Shown here: one piece after another, positions 22,649 through 32,730 of the stretch
Numbering within the stretch: the first letter of the stretch is position 1
Layout of the letters: each line of letters begins with the position of its first letter
Source: an uncultured Pelagibacteraceae bacterium
GTDB lineage: Bacteria; Pseudomonadota; Alphaproteobacteria; Pelagibacterales; Pelagibacteraceae
Direction: 5' to 3'
Assembly (NCBI GenBank): GCA_902573065.1
Contig: CACGHX010000002.1
Location: 1-64,000, forward strand
Length of the DNA: 64,000 bases
The notes under the pieces: model-generated
Seen by the model: only the letters and a program-made list of their open reading frames with translations
What the model was told of the DNA's origin: nothing
Databases searched by the model: none
Position numbers and translations under genes: made by a program

Positions 22649-24423
22649 TAATAAACTCTTTCTCTTGGAGGAAAGTATTGTACATCGTTTGTTAATGTTT
22701 TTGCGTGAACAGGTCTGTAAGCTACTTTGACTTCATTTCCCTTTTGCCAAGCTAAAGTATGTGTCATATATTTCTTATCATCTCTAGTTTTGTAGTCTTC
22801 TCTAGCATGAGCTCCTCTACTTTCTTTTCTATGATAAGCCGAGTCTATTGTTGTCATCGCCTGTCTAATGAGATTATCAAATTCTAAAGTTTCAACAAGG
22901 TCAGTATTAAACAATAAAGACTTATCTGAAACTGAAATATCAGACATACCTTCAAAAGGTTTCCTGATTTGATCCATTCCTTCTTTTAGTGTTTTTTCAG
23001 TTCTAAAAACTGCACATTTTGATTGCATGGTTCTTTGCATAGATAATCTTAGTTCAGAAGTTTTTGTTCCACCTGAAGCGTTACGAAGTTTGTCAAATCT
23101 ATCTAGACATTTATCTGTTTCGCTCTGTGGAATTTCTTCGTGTGGTGTTCCAGGTTTAACAAGCTCGGCAGCTCTATTTGCTGCTGATTTTCCAAAAACT
23201 ACTAAATCAATTAATGAGTTTGAACCCAATCTATTTGCACCGTGAACTGAAACACAAGCTGCTTCTCCTATAGCCATTAAACCAGGAACTGTAGACTCTT
23301 TTCCATTTAATGTTAAAACTTCAGCTTTATAATTAGTTGGTATCCCACCCATATTATAATGTACAGTTGGAACTACTGGTATTGGATCTTTTCTTACATC
23401 AACTTCACAAAATGTTTTTGCTGACTCTGCAATTCCAGGCAATCTTTCCTCTATTACTTTTGGATCAAGATGGTCTAAGTGTAAATTTACATAATCTTTA
23501 TTTTTACCAACTCCTCTACCTTCATTAATTTCAACTGCTATCGATCTACTTACAACATCTCTTGAAGCTAAATCTTTAGCTTTGGGTGCGTACTTTTCCA
23601 TAAATCTTTCGCCTTTAGAGTTTAAAAGATAACCACCTTCTCCTCTAACACCTTCTGATATAAGTGTTCCTACTCCATAAATTCCAGTTGGATGAAATTG
23701 AACAAATTCCATGTCCTGTAGTGGTAATCCTGCTCTGAGTGCCATACCATTTCCATCTCCAGTACATGTGTGAGCAGAAGTAGCTGTGTAATAAACTTTA
23801 CCGTAACCACCTGTAGCTAAAATAGTTATGTGTGATCTAAATCTATGTATTGTTCCATCATTTAAATTCCAAGCGATCAAACCTTTACACTGACCATCTT
23901 TCATTAAAAGATCTAAAGCAAAGTATTCTATAAAAAATTCTGTATTATGTTTTAAAGCTTGCCCATATAAAGTGTGAAGTATTGCATGACCAGTTCTATC
24001 CGCGGCTGCACAAGTTCTTTGTACAGACTCATTTCCATAATTTTTTGTCATTCCACCAAATGCTCTCTGGTAAATTTTTCCCTCTTTAGTTCTGCTAAAT
24101 GGAACACCGTATTTTTCTAATTCAATTACAGCTTTAGGAGCTTCTTTACATAAATGCTCGATTGCATCTTGATCTCCTAACCAATCAGATCCTTTAACTG
24201 TATCGTACATATGCCATCTCCAATCATCTTCACCCATATTACCTAAAGCTGCTGAAATTCCACCTTGTGCTGCTGACGTATGACTTCTTGTTGGAAAAAC
24301 TTTTGATATACAAGCGGTTTTAAGACCAGCTTCTGAGAGTCCCACAGCAGCTCTTAATCCTGAACCACCTGCTCCCAAGACTACAACATCGTATTCGTGA
24401 TCTATAATTTTGTATGCTTTCAT
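22648..24423 (-). CDS. sdhA: Succinate dehydrogenase flavoprotein subunit
   Basis: Oxidises succinate to fumarate at a covalently bound FAD. 591 residues, normal length. It has [17 protein letters not shown], the FAD-linking His in [16 protein letters not shown], the substrate-site [18 protein letters not shown] and [18 protein letters not shown], and a C-terminal [12 protein letters not shown]. It follows sdhD by three bases in the order sdhC-sdhD-sdhA-sdhB. Confidence 0.97.
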   Translation of the reverse strand: MKAYKIIDHEYDVVVLGAGGSGLRAAVGLSEAGLKTACISKVFPTRSHTSAAQGGISAALGNMGEDDWRWHMYDTVKGSDWLGDQDAIEHLCKEAPKAVIELEKYGVPFSRTKEGKIYQRAFGGMTKNYGNESVQRTCAAADRTGHAILHTLYGQALKHNTEFFIEYFALDLLMKDGQCKGLIAWNLNDGTIHRFRSHITILATGGYGKVYYTATSAHTCTGDGNGMALRAGLPLQDMEFVQFHPTGIYGVGTLISEGVRGEGGYLLNSKGERFMEKYAPKAKDLASRDVVSRSIAVEINEGRGVGKNKDYVNLHLDHLDPKVIEERLPGIAESAKTFCEVDVRKDPIPVVPTVHYNMGGIPTNYKAEVLTLNGKESTVPGLMAIGEAACVSVHGANRLGSNSLIDLVVFGKSAANRAAELVKPGTPHEEIPQSETDKCLDRFDKLRNASGGTKTSELRLSMQRTMQSKCAVFRTEKTLKEGMDQIRKPFEGMSDISVSDKSLLFNTDLVETLEFDNLIRQAMTTIDSAYHRKESRGAHAREDYKTRDDKKYMTHTLAWQKGNEVKVAYRPVHAKTLTNDVQYFPPRERVY

Positions 24424-24426
24424 AAT

Positions 24427-24750
24427 TTAAATTTTAATTAAAAAAGTAATTAATATTAATGTGACTATTATACTAAAAAAAACAAGTAATCTGTTTGCGG
24501 CATTTTTGAGTTTAAAATTGCTTATATAGTCTTCAAAAACCTCACTAATCGTTAATGTATAAAAAATTGATGCAAATATTAAGAATAAAGTAAAAATTAT
24601 TTTAGTTGAAAAACTTTCTAAGAATAAAACAAATTGAGAATTGTTAGCATCTAATATTCCCACTAAATTTAAAATAAACCAAACCATAAAAGGAATTAGT
24701 ATTCCTGACGTAATTTTGATTGATAACCATTTTTTTGTTGCTCTAATCAT
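24427..24750 (-). CDS. sdhD: Succinate dehydrogenase membrane anchor SdhD, histidine-free
   Basis: Hydrophobic anchor, 107 residues with three predicted membrane helices (about 12-34, 50-70, 84-105). The KITSGILIPFMVWF start and the EVFEDYIS end of helix II match the SdhD pattern ((E/T)DY motif). The helix II histidine that ligates heme b in E. coli (His71) is replaced by Phe or Tyr in IFYTL, and the whole protein has no histidine. Position between sdhC and sdhA supports the assignment. Confidence 0.88.
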   Translation of the reverse strand: MIRATKKWLSIKITSGILIPFMVWFILNLVGILDANNSQFVLFLESFSTKIIFTLFLIFASIFYTLTISEVFEDYISNFKLKNAANRLLVFFSIIVTLILITFLIKI

Positions 24751-25119
24751 TTAAAATAAATTTTTTCCTATTAAGTAAAACAAAATTGTTAAAACGAATG
24801 ATCCAATTATAGTAAGTATCCCTGTAATTTGTGATATCTTTAGATCAAAACCATATCCCATATCCCATGCTAAATGCCTAATTTCATTTAAGATTTGAAA
24901 ACTAAATGACCAACATAAACTAATTATTAAAAACTTTCCTATTAAAGATTTTGAAAAAATTTGTATATCTGTACCTAAAAAAATTAATATTGAAGAAATT
25001 AAAATAATAAAAATAAAATTGATTATCCCGACTATTCTATGTGAGATAGATAAAAGAGATGATATGTGCCATTTATAAACCTGTAGATGAGGAGATAATG
25101 GGTTGTTTTTGTTAGACAT
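24751..25119 (-). CDS. sdhC: Succinate dehydrogenase cytochrome b556 subunit SdhC
   Basis: Anchor and quinone-site subunit, 122 residues, three helices. Family marks are PLSPHLQVYKW, SISHRIVGI (quinone-site Ser and Arg) and EIRHLAWDMGYG. The position equal to E. coli heme ligand His84, seven residues before the RH of IRHLAWD, is Gln75. The start overlaps the asd stop by eight bases. First gene of sdhCDAB. Confidence 0.9.
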   Translation of the reverse strand: MSNKNNPLSPHLQVYKWHISSLLSISHRIVGIINFIFIILISSILIFLGTDIQIFSKSLIGKFLIISLCWSFSFQILNEIRHLAWDMGYGFDLKISQITGILTIIGSFVLTILFYLIGKNLF

Positions 25120-26113
25120 TTTTTTTAATTAATTGCTCTGCTATTTGTACAGTATTCAATGCAGCCCCTTTGAGTAAATTGTCAGAAACGACCCACATGT
25201 TAATAGCTTTGTTATTTGAACTGTCTTTTCGTATCCTAGAAATAAATGTCAAATAACTATTTTCAGCTTCTAGAGGAGTTATATAGCCTCCATCTTTTCT
25301 TTCGTCTATAACTTTACAACCATTAGATTGATTTAAAATATTTTTAATACTTTTAATATCAAAGGGGTTTTCAAATTCCACGTTGATAGACTCTGAATGA
25401 GAAACCATCACAGGAACCCTAACACAAGTTGCAGATATTTGGATATTTGGATCAAGAATTTTTTTTGTCTCATTAATCATTTTCCACTCTTCTTTTGTAT
25501 AGCCCTCATCAACAAATTCATCGATATGAGGTATCAAATTAAATGCAATTTGCTTTGTAAAATTTTTTGAAGAAATTTTTTTTCCTTCTAGAAAATCCTT
25601 TGATTGAGTTACTAATTCATCCATTGGAGCTTTTCCTGCACCAGATACTGATTGATAAGTAGAAACTATAACTCTTTTAATATTAAAATGATCATGCAAA
25701 GGTTTTAAAGCAACAACCATTTGTATGGTAGAGCAATTCGCATTGGCAATAATGTTCTTTTTTTTGTAATTCTGTAATTGATCTAAATTAACTTCTGGTA
25801 CTATTAATGGAACATCATTATCCATTCTAAAAAATTTAGAATTATCAATTACTATAGTTTTTTTGCTAGCTTTTATTGCCCATTGCTCTGCTATTTTACT
25901 TCCAGCTGCAAAAAAAGTTATTTTAGCATTTGAAAAATCATATTTTTCAAGATCTTGAATCTCTATTTCTTTTCCTTTGAATTTAATTTTTTTTCCTGCG
26001 CTTTTTGCAGACGCCACTAAGAATAAATTGGATATTTCAATTTTAGATTTTTCTAAAATCTCAATAGTTTTTCTTCCGACATTGCCGGTGGCACCGATTA
26101 TAGCTAAGTTCAT
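25112..26113 (-). CDS. asd: Aspartate-semialdehyde dehydrogenase
   Basis: NADPH-dependent reduction of aspartyl phosphate on the way to lysine, threonine and methionine. 333 residues, with NADP-binding GATGNVGRKTIEIL, catalytic Cys in NANCSTIQMV (about 128), and YQSVSGAGKAPMDEL. The C-terminal His region is in SHSESINVEF. It is eight bases overlapping sdhC and 11 bases after leuB. Confidence 0.96.
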   Translation of the reverse strand: MNLAIIGATGNVGRKTIEILEKSKIEISNLFLVASAKSAGKKIKFKGKEIEIQDLEKYDFSNAKITFFAAGSKIAEQWAIKASKKTIVIDNSKFFRMDNDVPLIVPEVNLDQLQNYKKKNIIANANCSTIQMVVALKPLHDHFNIKRVIVSTYQSVSGAGKAPMDELVTQSKDFLEGKKISSKNFTKQIAFNLIPHIDEFVDEGYTKEEWKMINETKKILDPNIQISATCVRVPVMVSHSESINVEFENPFDIKSIKNILNQSNGCKVIDERKDGGYITPLEAENSYLTFISRIRKDSSNNKAINMWVVSDNLLKGAALNTVQIAEQLIKKNV

Positions 26114-26124
26114 TAAAAAGTATT

Positions 26125-27228
26125 TTAATTTAAATTTGAAATAATTGCATCACCCATCTCTGAGGTTGATACCTTTTTCTTACCTTTTGACATTATATCT
26201 GGAGTTCTTAAACCGTCTTCTAGTGTTTTTTCAACAGCCTTATCTAACATTGTAGACTCTTTTTGCATTCCTAAAGAATATTTCAATGCCATTGAAAAAC
26301 TTAATATTGTTGCAATTGGGTTTGATATATTTTTACCAGCAATATCTGGTGCTGAACCGTGGACAGGTTCATACAAAGATCTTGTTCTTCCATTTTTATC
26401 TTTATCACCTAATGATGCAGATGGCAGTAAACCTAGTGAACCTGTTAACATTGCAGCTTCATCTGATAACATGTCCCCAAATAAATTATCTGCTAAAATA
26501 ACATCAAACTGTTTTGGATTTCTCAATAATTGCATTGCACAGTTATCTGCTAACATATGGTTAAGCTCGATTTTTTTGAAATCTTTATCTTTTAAAGACT
26601 GAACTTCCTCTCTCCAAAGAACTCCTGCCTCCATAACATTTGATTTTTCACAAGATGTTACTTTATTATTTCTTTTGGCAGCTAATTCAAAAGCTACTTT
26701 TGCAATTCTTTTAATTTCCTTTGTTGTATAAACGTGTGTATTCACTCCTCTTCGTTCACCGTTTTCTATTGGTTTTACACCTCTTGGCTCACCAAAATAT
26801 ATGCCTCCTGTTAATTCTCTTACAATTAAAATATCGAGACCTGAAACTATTTCTGGTTTTAACGTTGAAGAATCTACAAGTTGTTTAAAACAAATGGCTG
26901 GTCTTAAATTCGCAAATAACTTTAATTCTTTTCTTAATTTTAAAAGAGCCCTTTCAGGTTTTTTTGAAAACTCTAATTTATCATACTGTGGTCCACCACA
27001 TGCTCCAACTATTACTGCATCACTTTCTAAAGCTTTATAAAATACTTCATCAGTTATTGGTACACCATGTTTGTCTATTGCAGCTCCACCAATAAGATCT
27101 TGATCAATTTTAAAATCTAAGGATTTTTTTTTATTAAACCAATCAATAACTTTTCTGGTTTCCCCAACAACCTCAGGACCTATACCATCACCAGGTAAAA
27201 GAAATATTTTTTTTTGATTTGTTGCCAT
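26125..27228 (-). CDS. leuB: 3-Isopropylmalate dehydrogenase
   Basis: Oxidative decarboxylation in leucine synthesis. 367 residues. [12 protein letters not shown], the substrate-binding [14 protein letters not shown], catalytic Tyr/Lys sites, and the metal/NAD region [20 protein letters not shown] and [13 protein letters not shown] are present, which fit LeuB rather than isocitrate dehydrogenase. It follows leuD directly, completing leuC-leuD-leuB; leuA is not in the window. Confidence 0.96.
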   Translation of the reverse strand: MATNQKKIFLLPGDGIGPEVVGETRKVIDWFNKKKSLDFKIDQDLIGGAAIDKHGVPITDEVFYKALESDAVIVGACGGPQYDKLEFSKKPERALLKLRKELKLFANLRPAICFKQLVDSSTLKPEIVSGLDILIVRELTGGIYFGEPRGVKPIENGERRGVNTHVYTTKEIKRIAKVAFELAAKRNNKVTSCEKSNVMEAGVLWREEVQSLKDKDFKKIELNHMLADNCAMQLLRNPKQFDVILADNLFGDMLSDEAAMLTGSLGLLPSASLGDKDKNGRTRSLYEPVHGSAPDIAGKNISNPIATILSFSMALKYSLGMQKESTMLDKAVEKTLEDGLRTPDIMSKGKKKVSTSEMGDAIISNLN

Positions 27229-27825
27229 TTATAACCAGGGTTTATTTTGAGACATTTTATTCTCAAAACTTTCAATATCTTTAGTTTTTTTTAAGGATAA
27301 AGCTATATCGTCCAATCCTTCTAATAAACACTTCTTTTTGAATGAGTCTAATTCAAATTTAAAAGTTTTATTTCCATATATAATTTCTTGTTCTTGAAGC
27401 TTAACTTCAATATTTTCTTTTCTCTGACAATAATCTTTAAGCTCGTTTATAGTTTCATCTTTTGCAACAATTGGAAGTATTCCATTTTTAAAACAGTTGT
27501 TGTAAAAAATGTCAGCAAAACTTTCGCTGATAATAACTCTAATTCCAAAATCCAATAGAGCCCACGGTGCATGTTCCCTTGATGAACCACAACCAAAATT
27601 CTTTCCTGTTATTAAGATTTTAGAACTACTGAAAGGTTCCTGGTCTAAAATGAAACCCTTTATTGAATTTCCTTTTTCATCAAACCTCATTTCATAAAAT
27701 AAACTTTTGCCTAAACCTGATCTCTTGATTGTTTTTAAGAATTGTTTAGGAATAATTTTATCAGTATCTATATTCATTAAGGGAATATATGCGGGTATAC
27801 TTTTTATTTTTGTAAATTTTTCCAT
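27229..27825 (-). CDS. leuD: 3-Isopropylmalate dehydratase small subunit
   Basis: Swivelling-domain subunit of isopropylmalate isomerase. I start at the ATG giving MEKFTKIKSIPAYIPLMNIDTD, one base after the leuC stop. A start 42 bases upstream would overlap leuC and add residues with no family match. 198 residues, normal. It has the conserved GKNFGCGSSREHAPWAL loop that binds substrate. Confidence 0.95.
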   Translation of the reverse strand: MEKFTKIKSIPAYIPLMNIDTDKIIPKQFLKTIKRSGLGKSLFYEMRFDEKGNSIKGFILDQEPFSSSKILITGKNFGCGSSREHAPWALLDFGIRVIISESFADIFYNNCFKNGILPIVAKDETINELKDYCQRKENIEVKLQEQEIIYGNKTFKFELDSFKKKCLLEGLDDIALSLKKTKDIESFENKMSQNKPWL

Positions 27826-27826
27826 A

Positions 27827-29230
27827 TTAATTATTAAATTTTCTAACATCTGATAAGTGTCCTTCAATAGCTGCTACTGCTGCCATTGCTGGGCTTACTA
27901 GATGTGTTCTTCCCCCACGACCTTGTCTTCCTTCGAAGTTTCTATTTGATGTTGATGCACATCTCTCTCTTGGTTTCAACTGATCCTCATTCATACCAAG
28001 ACACATTGAGCAGCCTGGTTCTCTCCACTCAAAACCAGAGTCTTTAAATACTTTGTCCAAACCCTCTTGCTCAGCCTGAATTTTTACAAGACCTGATCCA
28101 GGAACAACCATAGCATTTACGTGTTCCGCTATTTTTTTATCCTTAAGAAGTTTGGCAGCTTCCCTTAAGTCCTGAATTCTTCCATTAGTGCAACTTCCAA
28201 TAAACACTTTGTCTATTTTGATGTCTGTCATTTTAGTATTTGGTTTTAAACCCATATAATCTAGTGATCTTTCCATAGCCACACGTCTGTCATTATCTTT
28301 TTCTTTTTTTGGATCTGGAACTGATCCATTAACTGGAACAACATCTTGTGGCGATGTGCCCCAAGTAACTTGTGGTACGACATCTTCGCCATTTAAAACT
28401 ATTTCTTTATCAAATTTACAGTCTTTGTCAGATTTTAAATTGCTCCAATAATCTAAAGCTTTTTTCCAATTATCTTTTTTCGGAGACAAAGGTCTGTTCT
28501 CCAAATATTTGAAGGTTTTCTCGTCAGGTTGTATTAATCCTGCTCTGGCTCCACCTTCAATGGTCATATTACAAACAGTCATTCTCTCTTCCATACTAAA
28601 GTTACTGATTACGTCTCCAGAATACTCAATTACAAATCCAGTTCCTCCAGCTGTTCCTATAGTACCAATAATCTTTAAAATAACATCTTTAGCAGTTACC
28701 CCTAATGGAATTTTCCCATCTACCTTAAGTAAAAAATTTTTTGATTTTTTTTGTATCAGAGTTTGAGTGGCTAAAACATGTTCAACCTCAGAAGTTCCAA
28801 TTCCAAAAGCAAGTGCACCAAAAGCTCCGTGTGTAGCAGTATGACTATCACCACAAACAATAATTGAACCCGGTTGGGTAAAACCTTGTTCTGGTCCAAT
28901 AATATGAACGATACCTTGTCTTTTATCGTTCATGTCAAATAAAGGCACTCCAAATTCTTTGCAATTTTTTCTAAGCGTATCTACTTGAATTTTTGACTGT
29001 TGGTCGTTAATTCCTTTTGTTCTATCAGTTGTAGGTACATTATGATCAGCTACCGCCAAAGTAAAATTAGGTTTTCTCACTTTTCTTTTATTTAATCTTA
29101 GGCCTTCAAAAGCTTGTGGGCTAGTTACCTCATGTACTAAATGTCTATCCACGTATAATAGTGATGTACCGTCATCTTGTTCAAAGACAAGATGGTTATC
29201 CCAAATTTTATCGTATAAAGTTTTTGGCAT
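27827..29230 (-). CDS. leuC: 3-Isopropylmalate dehydratase large subunit
   Basis: Catalytic aconitase-like subunit with a 4Fe-4S cluster. 467 residues. Cluster cysteines are in FIGSCTNGR and in CSMCLGMN near the C-terminus. It also has [13 protein letters not shown] at the start and [32 protein letters not shown] region. It lies five bases after rplS. Confidence 0.97.
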   Translation of the reverse strand: MPKTLYDKIWDNHLVFEQDDGTSLLYVDRHLVHEVTSPQAFEGLRLNKRKVRKPNFTLAVADHNVPTTDRTKGINDQQSKIQVDTLRKNCKEFGVPLFDMNDKRQGIVHIIGPEQGFTQPGSIIVCGDSHTATHGAFGALAFGIGTSEVEHVLATQTLIQKKSKNFLLKVDGKIPLGVTAKDVILKIIGTIGTAGGTGFVIEYSGDVISNFSMEERMTVCNMTIEGGARAGLIQPDEKTFKYLENRPLSPKKDNWKKALDYWSNLKSDKDCKFDKEIVLNGEDVVPQVTWGTSPQDVVPVNGSVPDPKKEKDNDRRVAMERSLDYMGLKPNTKMTDIKIDKVFIGSCTNGRIQDLREAAKLLKDKKIAEHVNAMVVPGSGLVKIQAEQEGLDKVFKDSGFEWREPGCSMCLGMNEDQLKPRERCASTSNRNFEGRQGRGGRTHLVSPAMAAVAAIEGHLSDVRKFNN

Positions 29231-29235
29231 TAAAA

Positions 29236-29769
29236 TTATTTTTTTAAATTTTCTTGTTTATTATTTTCTTTTTTATCAGTTTCTTTTTTAGACTGATTAG
29301 GTATATCTTTTTTTAACTCATTTGTGGTTATTTTTGAGCTCTCCGAAGATGGATTTTCATTCGATTGAATTTTAACATCACTTTTAACTTCAACTTCGAT
29401 CCCAATATTTTTTTTCATTTTTTCTGCGATTCTGGCAGATTTACCTTTTCTATCTCTTAAATAATAAAGTTTTGCCCTTTTAACTTTACCAGATCTGATT
29501 ACTTTAATTGAACTAATTACAGGACTATATAGAGCAAAAGTTCTCTCTACACCCTCGCCAAAAGAAATTTTCCTTACTTTAAAAGAAGAGTTTATGTCTC
29601 TATTTTTTTTTGCAATACAAACGCCTTCAAAATTTTGAACTCTTTCTCTTTTACCTTCTACGATTCTTACCCCAACTCTAATTGTATCCCCAGGAAAAAA
29701 TTCAGGAATTTTTTTACCAGCAATCAGTTTTTGTAAATTTGCTTTGTTTATATCTTCAATATTTTTCAT
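29236..29769 (-). CDS. rplS: Ribosomal protein L19 with charged C-terminal extension
   Basis: Large-subunit protein at the 30S interface. Residues 1-115 are standard L19 ([51 protein letters not shown]). Residues about 120-177 are an extra low-complexity tail rich in Lys, Glu, Ser and Asn, not found in E. coli L19 (about 115 residues). The start lies inside the last 14 bases of trmD. It is the final ribosomal gene of the rpsP-trmD-rplS set. Confidence 0.95.
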   Translation of the reverse strand: MKNIEDINKANLQKLIAGKKIPEFFPGDTIRVGVRIVEGKRERVQNFEGVCIAKKNRDINSSFKVRKISFGEGVERTFALYSPVISSIKVIRSGKVKRAKLYYLRDRKGKSARIAEKMKKNIGIEVEVKSDVKIQSNENPSSESSKITTNELKKDIPNQSKKETDKKENNKQENLKK

Positions 29770-30460
29770 TTTTTTTGTTACTTAAATATTTTTCCCAAAG
29801 ATCGGGTCTCTGGCGACGTGTTATATCCTTAGATTGTGATAAACGCCAGTCCTTAATTTTTGCGTGATCTCCCGATAATAGTACTTCTGGAACGCTTTTT
29901 TTTTCCCAAATTTGAGGTTTTGTATATTGGGGATATTCAAGTAAACCGTTTTCAAAACTTTCATCATCTTTGGATTTTTCATTACCTAGAATACCCGGAA
30001 GTAATCTTAAAACAGAGTCTAAAATAACAAATGATGCGGACTCACCCCCAGATAAAATATAATCACCAATACTAATTTCCTCAATATTTCTTGTGCTTAA
30101 AATACGTGCGTCAATTCCTTCAAAATGACCACAAATTAAATTTATTGTTTTCTCTTTAGTTAGATCTTTTGCAAATTTTTGGTCAAACTTTTTGCCTTTA
30201 GGAGAAAGATAAAAAACTCTCTCATCCTTTTTTAATCTGCTGTCTAGAGATTTTCCTAAAACATTTGGTTTCAATAACATTCCACTACCTCCTCCAAAAG
30301 GTGTGTCGTCTACTGTCTTATGTTTGTCTTCAGCGGATTCTCTAATATCAATAACTTCTAAATTCCAAATTTTTTTTTGTAAAGCTTTTCCATAAAGACC
30401 CTTATTTAATGGTCCAGGAAAAATTTCAGGATATAGGGTAAATATTCGAGCCTTCCACAT
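29756..30460 (-). CDS. trmD: tRNA (guanine-N1-)-methyltransferase
   Basis: Methylates G37 of tRNAs to stop frameshifting. Start chosen at the ATG giving [16 protein letters not shown], the family's usual beginning; an in-frame start 12 codons upstream would add an unrelated peptide. 234 residues, with [26 protein letters not shown] and the trefoil-knot [11 protein letters not shown] region. It lies between an NTF2-like gene and rplS. Confidence 0.95.
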   Translation of the reverse strand: MWKARIFTLYPEIFPGPLNKGLYGKALQKKIWNLEVIDIRESAEDKHKTVDDTPFGGGSGMLLKPNVLGKSLDSRLKKDERVFYLSPKGKKFDQKFAKDLTKEKTINLICGHFEGIDARILSTRNIEEISIGDYILSGGESASFVILDSVLRLLPGILGNEKSKDDESFENGLLEYPQYTKPQIWEKKSVPEVLLSGDHAKIKDWRLSQSKDITRRQRPDLWEKYLSNKKNEKY

Positions 30461-30473
30461 TTTTTTTCTTTCT

Positions 30474-30794
30474 TTATTTAGGTAACTTAGTTGCACCAGT
30501 TTCTTGGTGAACTATTTTTCCATCTTTAAACTTATAATAAGACATAACCGCTTCTTTGTTACCATCCGCAAAACTTGCAATAGCGTGCATGAATCCTACT
30601 TCATTGTTTTCAAAAAGAATTCTCTCTTTTTCAAGTTTTACATCTTTCATACCTACCCATTTAACCACATCGTCTTTCGACAATATTTTTCCAGATGCAT
30701 GCATAAGAAATTTAAAATCATCATGCATAACTTCCCTCGCACCGTTTTCATCACCTGCGTTTATTACTTTTACTAATTTCTGTATTATAGACAT
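30474..30794 (-). CDS. NTF2/SnoaL-like small protein in the rimM position
   Basis: A 106-residue soluble protein of the NTF2-like (SnoaL/DUF4440) type. It opens with a helix (MSIIQKLVKVINAGDENGAREVMHDDFKFLMHAS region), then HASGKILSKDDVVKWV, and ends in beta strands (GNKEAVMSYYKFKDGKIVHQETG) that form the usual cone fold. No signal peptide and no known catalytic set. Its ATG overlaps the rpsP stop by one base, so it belongs to this ribosomal operon. Most bacteria have rimM here. The function is unknown; I do not claim it replaces RimM. Confidence 0.8.
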   Translation of the reverse strand: MSIIQKLVKVINAGDENGAREVMHDDFKFLMHASGKILSKDDVVKWVGMKDVKLEKERILFENNEVGFMHAIASFADGNKEAVMSYYKFKDGKIVHQETGATKLPK

Positions 30795-31348
30795 TATTTT
30801 TTATCCCCTTTCTTTGGTTCTTCTTTCTTAGCTTCCTGTTTAGGAGCTTCTTTCTTTGGTTCTTCTTTCTTAGCTTCCTGTTTAGGAGCTTCTTTCTTTG
30901 GTTCTTCTTTCTTAGCTTCCTGTTTAGGAGCTTCTTTCTTTGGTTCTTCTTTCTTAGCTTCCTGTTTAGGAGCTTCTTTCTTTGGTTCTTCTTTCTTAGC
31001 TTCCTGTTTAGGAGCTTCTTTCTTTGGTTCTTCTTTTCCGTCTTTTTTTCTATCTTTTTTAGGAATTGCTTTGTTAGGATTATTTCCTGGCTTAGGCATA
31101 GGCATAATTTGAGCTTCTCCAAGAATTCTAGATACTCTTAAAGTTGGTTTTGCACCTTTGCTTATCCAATGTTTTACCCTTTCAGCCTCAATAGTAATTC
31201 TTTCCTTTTTCTCTTTAGGTAAAAGTGGATTAAACAATCCAACTTTTTCGATAAATCTACCGTCTCTTGGAAATCTACTGTCAGCAATTACAATTTTATA
31301 AATTGGTCTTTTTTTTGCACCAATCATTGATAGTCTTATTTTTAACAT
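30794..31348 (-). CDS. rpsP: Ribosomal protein S16 with long repetitive tail
   Basis: Small-subunit assembly protein. Residues 1-82 are a normal S16 (MLKIRLSMIGAKKRPIYKIV, DSRFPRDGRFIEKVGLFNPL, RVKHWISKGAKPT). Residues about 90-184 form a lysine/glutamate/proline tail made mostly of a 14-residue unit, EEPKKEAPKQEAKK, about five times over. S16 is usually about 80-110 residues, so the tail doubles it. It follows ffh by 12 bases and overlaps the NTF2-like gene by one base. Confidence 0.95.
   Translation of the reverse strand: MLKIRLSMIGAKKRPIYKIVIADSRFPRDGRFIEKVGLFNPLLPKEKKERITIEAERVKHWISKGAKPTLRVSRILGEAQIMPMPKPGNNPNKAIPKKDRKKDGKEEPKKEAPKQEAKKEEPKKEAPKQEAKKEEPKKEAPKQEAKKEEPKKEAPKQEAKKEEPKKEAPKQEAKKEEPKKGDKK
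30809..31036. repeat. 42-bp perfect tandem repeat in rpsP
   Basis: About 5.4 copies of a 42-base unit. On the plus strand full units begin at 30831, 30873, 30915, 30957 and 30999, each opening GCTTCCTGTTTAGGAGC; a partial unit lies before 30831 and the last diverges near 31036. The complete copies look base-for-base identical by eye. The unit is a multiple of three, so it codes for 14 residues in frame, and the other frames stay open too, which explains a spurious overlapping ORF. Confidence 0.95.
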
Positions 31349-31360
31349 TCTTCCCTTTCT

Positions 31361-32710
31361 TTATTTTAATTGATTAAAAAGTTCAGGTGGCATTCCACTT
31401 TGTGGGCCGCCTCCTTTTGACATCTTTTTCATCATTTTAGACATCATCTTAAACTGTTTAAGCAATCTATTTATCGTTTGCACATCAGTTCCGGATCCTA
31501 AAGAAATTCTCTTTCTTCTTGATCCGCTTATAATATCAGGATTTGATCTTTCCTTTTTTGTCATTGATAAAATTATTGCTTCATTAGAAGATAATAATTT
31601 TTCATCAATATTTGCATTTTGCATTTGCTCTTTTACTTTACCAACACCAGGTAAAAGAGAAAGTACCCCTTCCATACCACCCATTTTTTTCATTTGCCTT
31701 AATTGAAGTAGGTAGTCATCAAAGGTAAAGTTTCCTTTTTTTATTTTTTCTTCAGTTAATTTTATTTTTTCTTCATCAAGGTCTTGAGAAGCTTTTTCTA
31801 CAAGAGAAACAATATCTCCCATTCCAAGAATTCTATTTGCCAACCTATCGGGATGAAAAGACTCAAGATCATCAATCTTTTCACCAACACCAAGAAATTT
31901 TATAGGTTTTCCAGTGGTTTGCTTCATACTTAAAGCAGCACCACCACGACCATCTCCGTCTACTCTAGTTAAAATTATGCTTGTTAAATTAACTGCTTTA
32001 TCAAATTCTGAGGCAAGATTTACAGCGATTTGACCTGTTAAAGAGTCTGCTACAAGCATTGTTTCGACAGGTTTAACTGCATCTTTGATATTTTTAATTT
32101 CTGACATCATGCTTAAATCTATTTGAGTACGACCTGCTGTATCAAAGACTATGACATCTGTTCCAGCAAGATTAGCTGCGTTTAAAGCTCTATGGGCAAT
32201 ATCAACAGGTACTTGATCTTTGATTATAGGAAGTGCATTTAAATTATTTTTTTCACAAAGGACTTTCAATTGTTCTTGTGCGGCTGGCCTATAAATATCT
32301 AAGCTTACAAGTAGAATTTTTTTATTAAGACTCTTTTCAAGATTTTTCGCTAATTTAACAGCTGTTGTAGTTTTACCAGATCCCTGTAAACCAACTAAAA
32401 GAATAGATGCAGGAGGCACAGCCTTCAAATTTATTTCCTCTGTTTTACCACCTAATACCTGTACTAATTGATCGTAAACTATCTTCACTAACATTTGGCC
32501 AGGTGATGTTGATCTAATAATTTCTTGGCCAATTGCCTTTGGTTTAATATCTTCAATAAATTTTTTTACTACAGGTAATGCTACGTCAGCAGCCAGTAAA
32601 GCCTGTCTAATTTCTTTAAGGCCAGTTTCAACCTGAACCTTGTTTAATGAAGGAGCTTTCTTTAAATTATTAAAAATTCCTTCTAATTTATTTGTTAAAG
32701 TCTCAAACAT
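31361..32710 (-). CDS. ffh: Signal recognition particle GTPase Ffh
   Basis: Binds signal sequences and SRP RNA, and delivers nascent chains to FtsY. Start placed at the ATG giving MFETLTNKLEGIFNNLKK, the family start, six codons inside the longest frame. N domain about 1-85, G domain with GLQGSGKTTTAVKLA and DTAGR, and a methionine-rich M domain ending MMSKMMKKMSKGGGPQSGMPP. Its receptor ftsY lies divergently 980 bases away. It heads the long minus-strand gene run. Confidence 0.96.
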   Translation of the reverse strand: MFETLTNKLEGIFNNLKKAPSLNKVQVETGLKEIRQALLAADVALPVVKKFIEDIKPKAIGQEIIRSTSPGQMLVKIVYDQLVQVLGGKTEEINLKAVPPASILLVGLQGSGKTTTAVKLAKNLEKSLNKKILLVSLDIYRPAAQEQLKVLCEKNNLNALPIIKDQVPVDIAHRALNAANLAGTDVIVFDTAGRTQIDLSMMSEIKNIKDAVKPVETMLVADSLTGQIAVNLASEFDKAVNLTSIILTRVDGDGRGGAALSMKQTTGKPIKFLGVGEKIDDLESFHPDRLANRILGMGDIVSLVEKASQDLDEEKIKLTEEKIKKGNFTFDDYLLQLRQMKKMGGMEGVLSLLPGVGKVKEQMQNANIDEKLLSSNEAIILSMTKKERSNPDIISGSRRKRISLGSGTDVQTINRLLKQFKMMSKMMKKMSKGGGPQSGMPPELFNQLK

Positions 32711-32730
32711 TTTTCTTTCTTCCAACACCT

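Noticed and set aside
27826..27867. Longer leuD start overlapping leuC
   Set aside because: It adds 14 nonconserved residues and overlaps leuC by 41 bases; the internal ATG gives the family start and a one-base gap.
30751..31122. Long lysine/arginine-rich ORF over the rpsP repeat
   Set aside because: The 42-base repeat keeps all frames open, so this frame is a by-product of the S16 repeat. It has no start context or homology.
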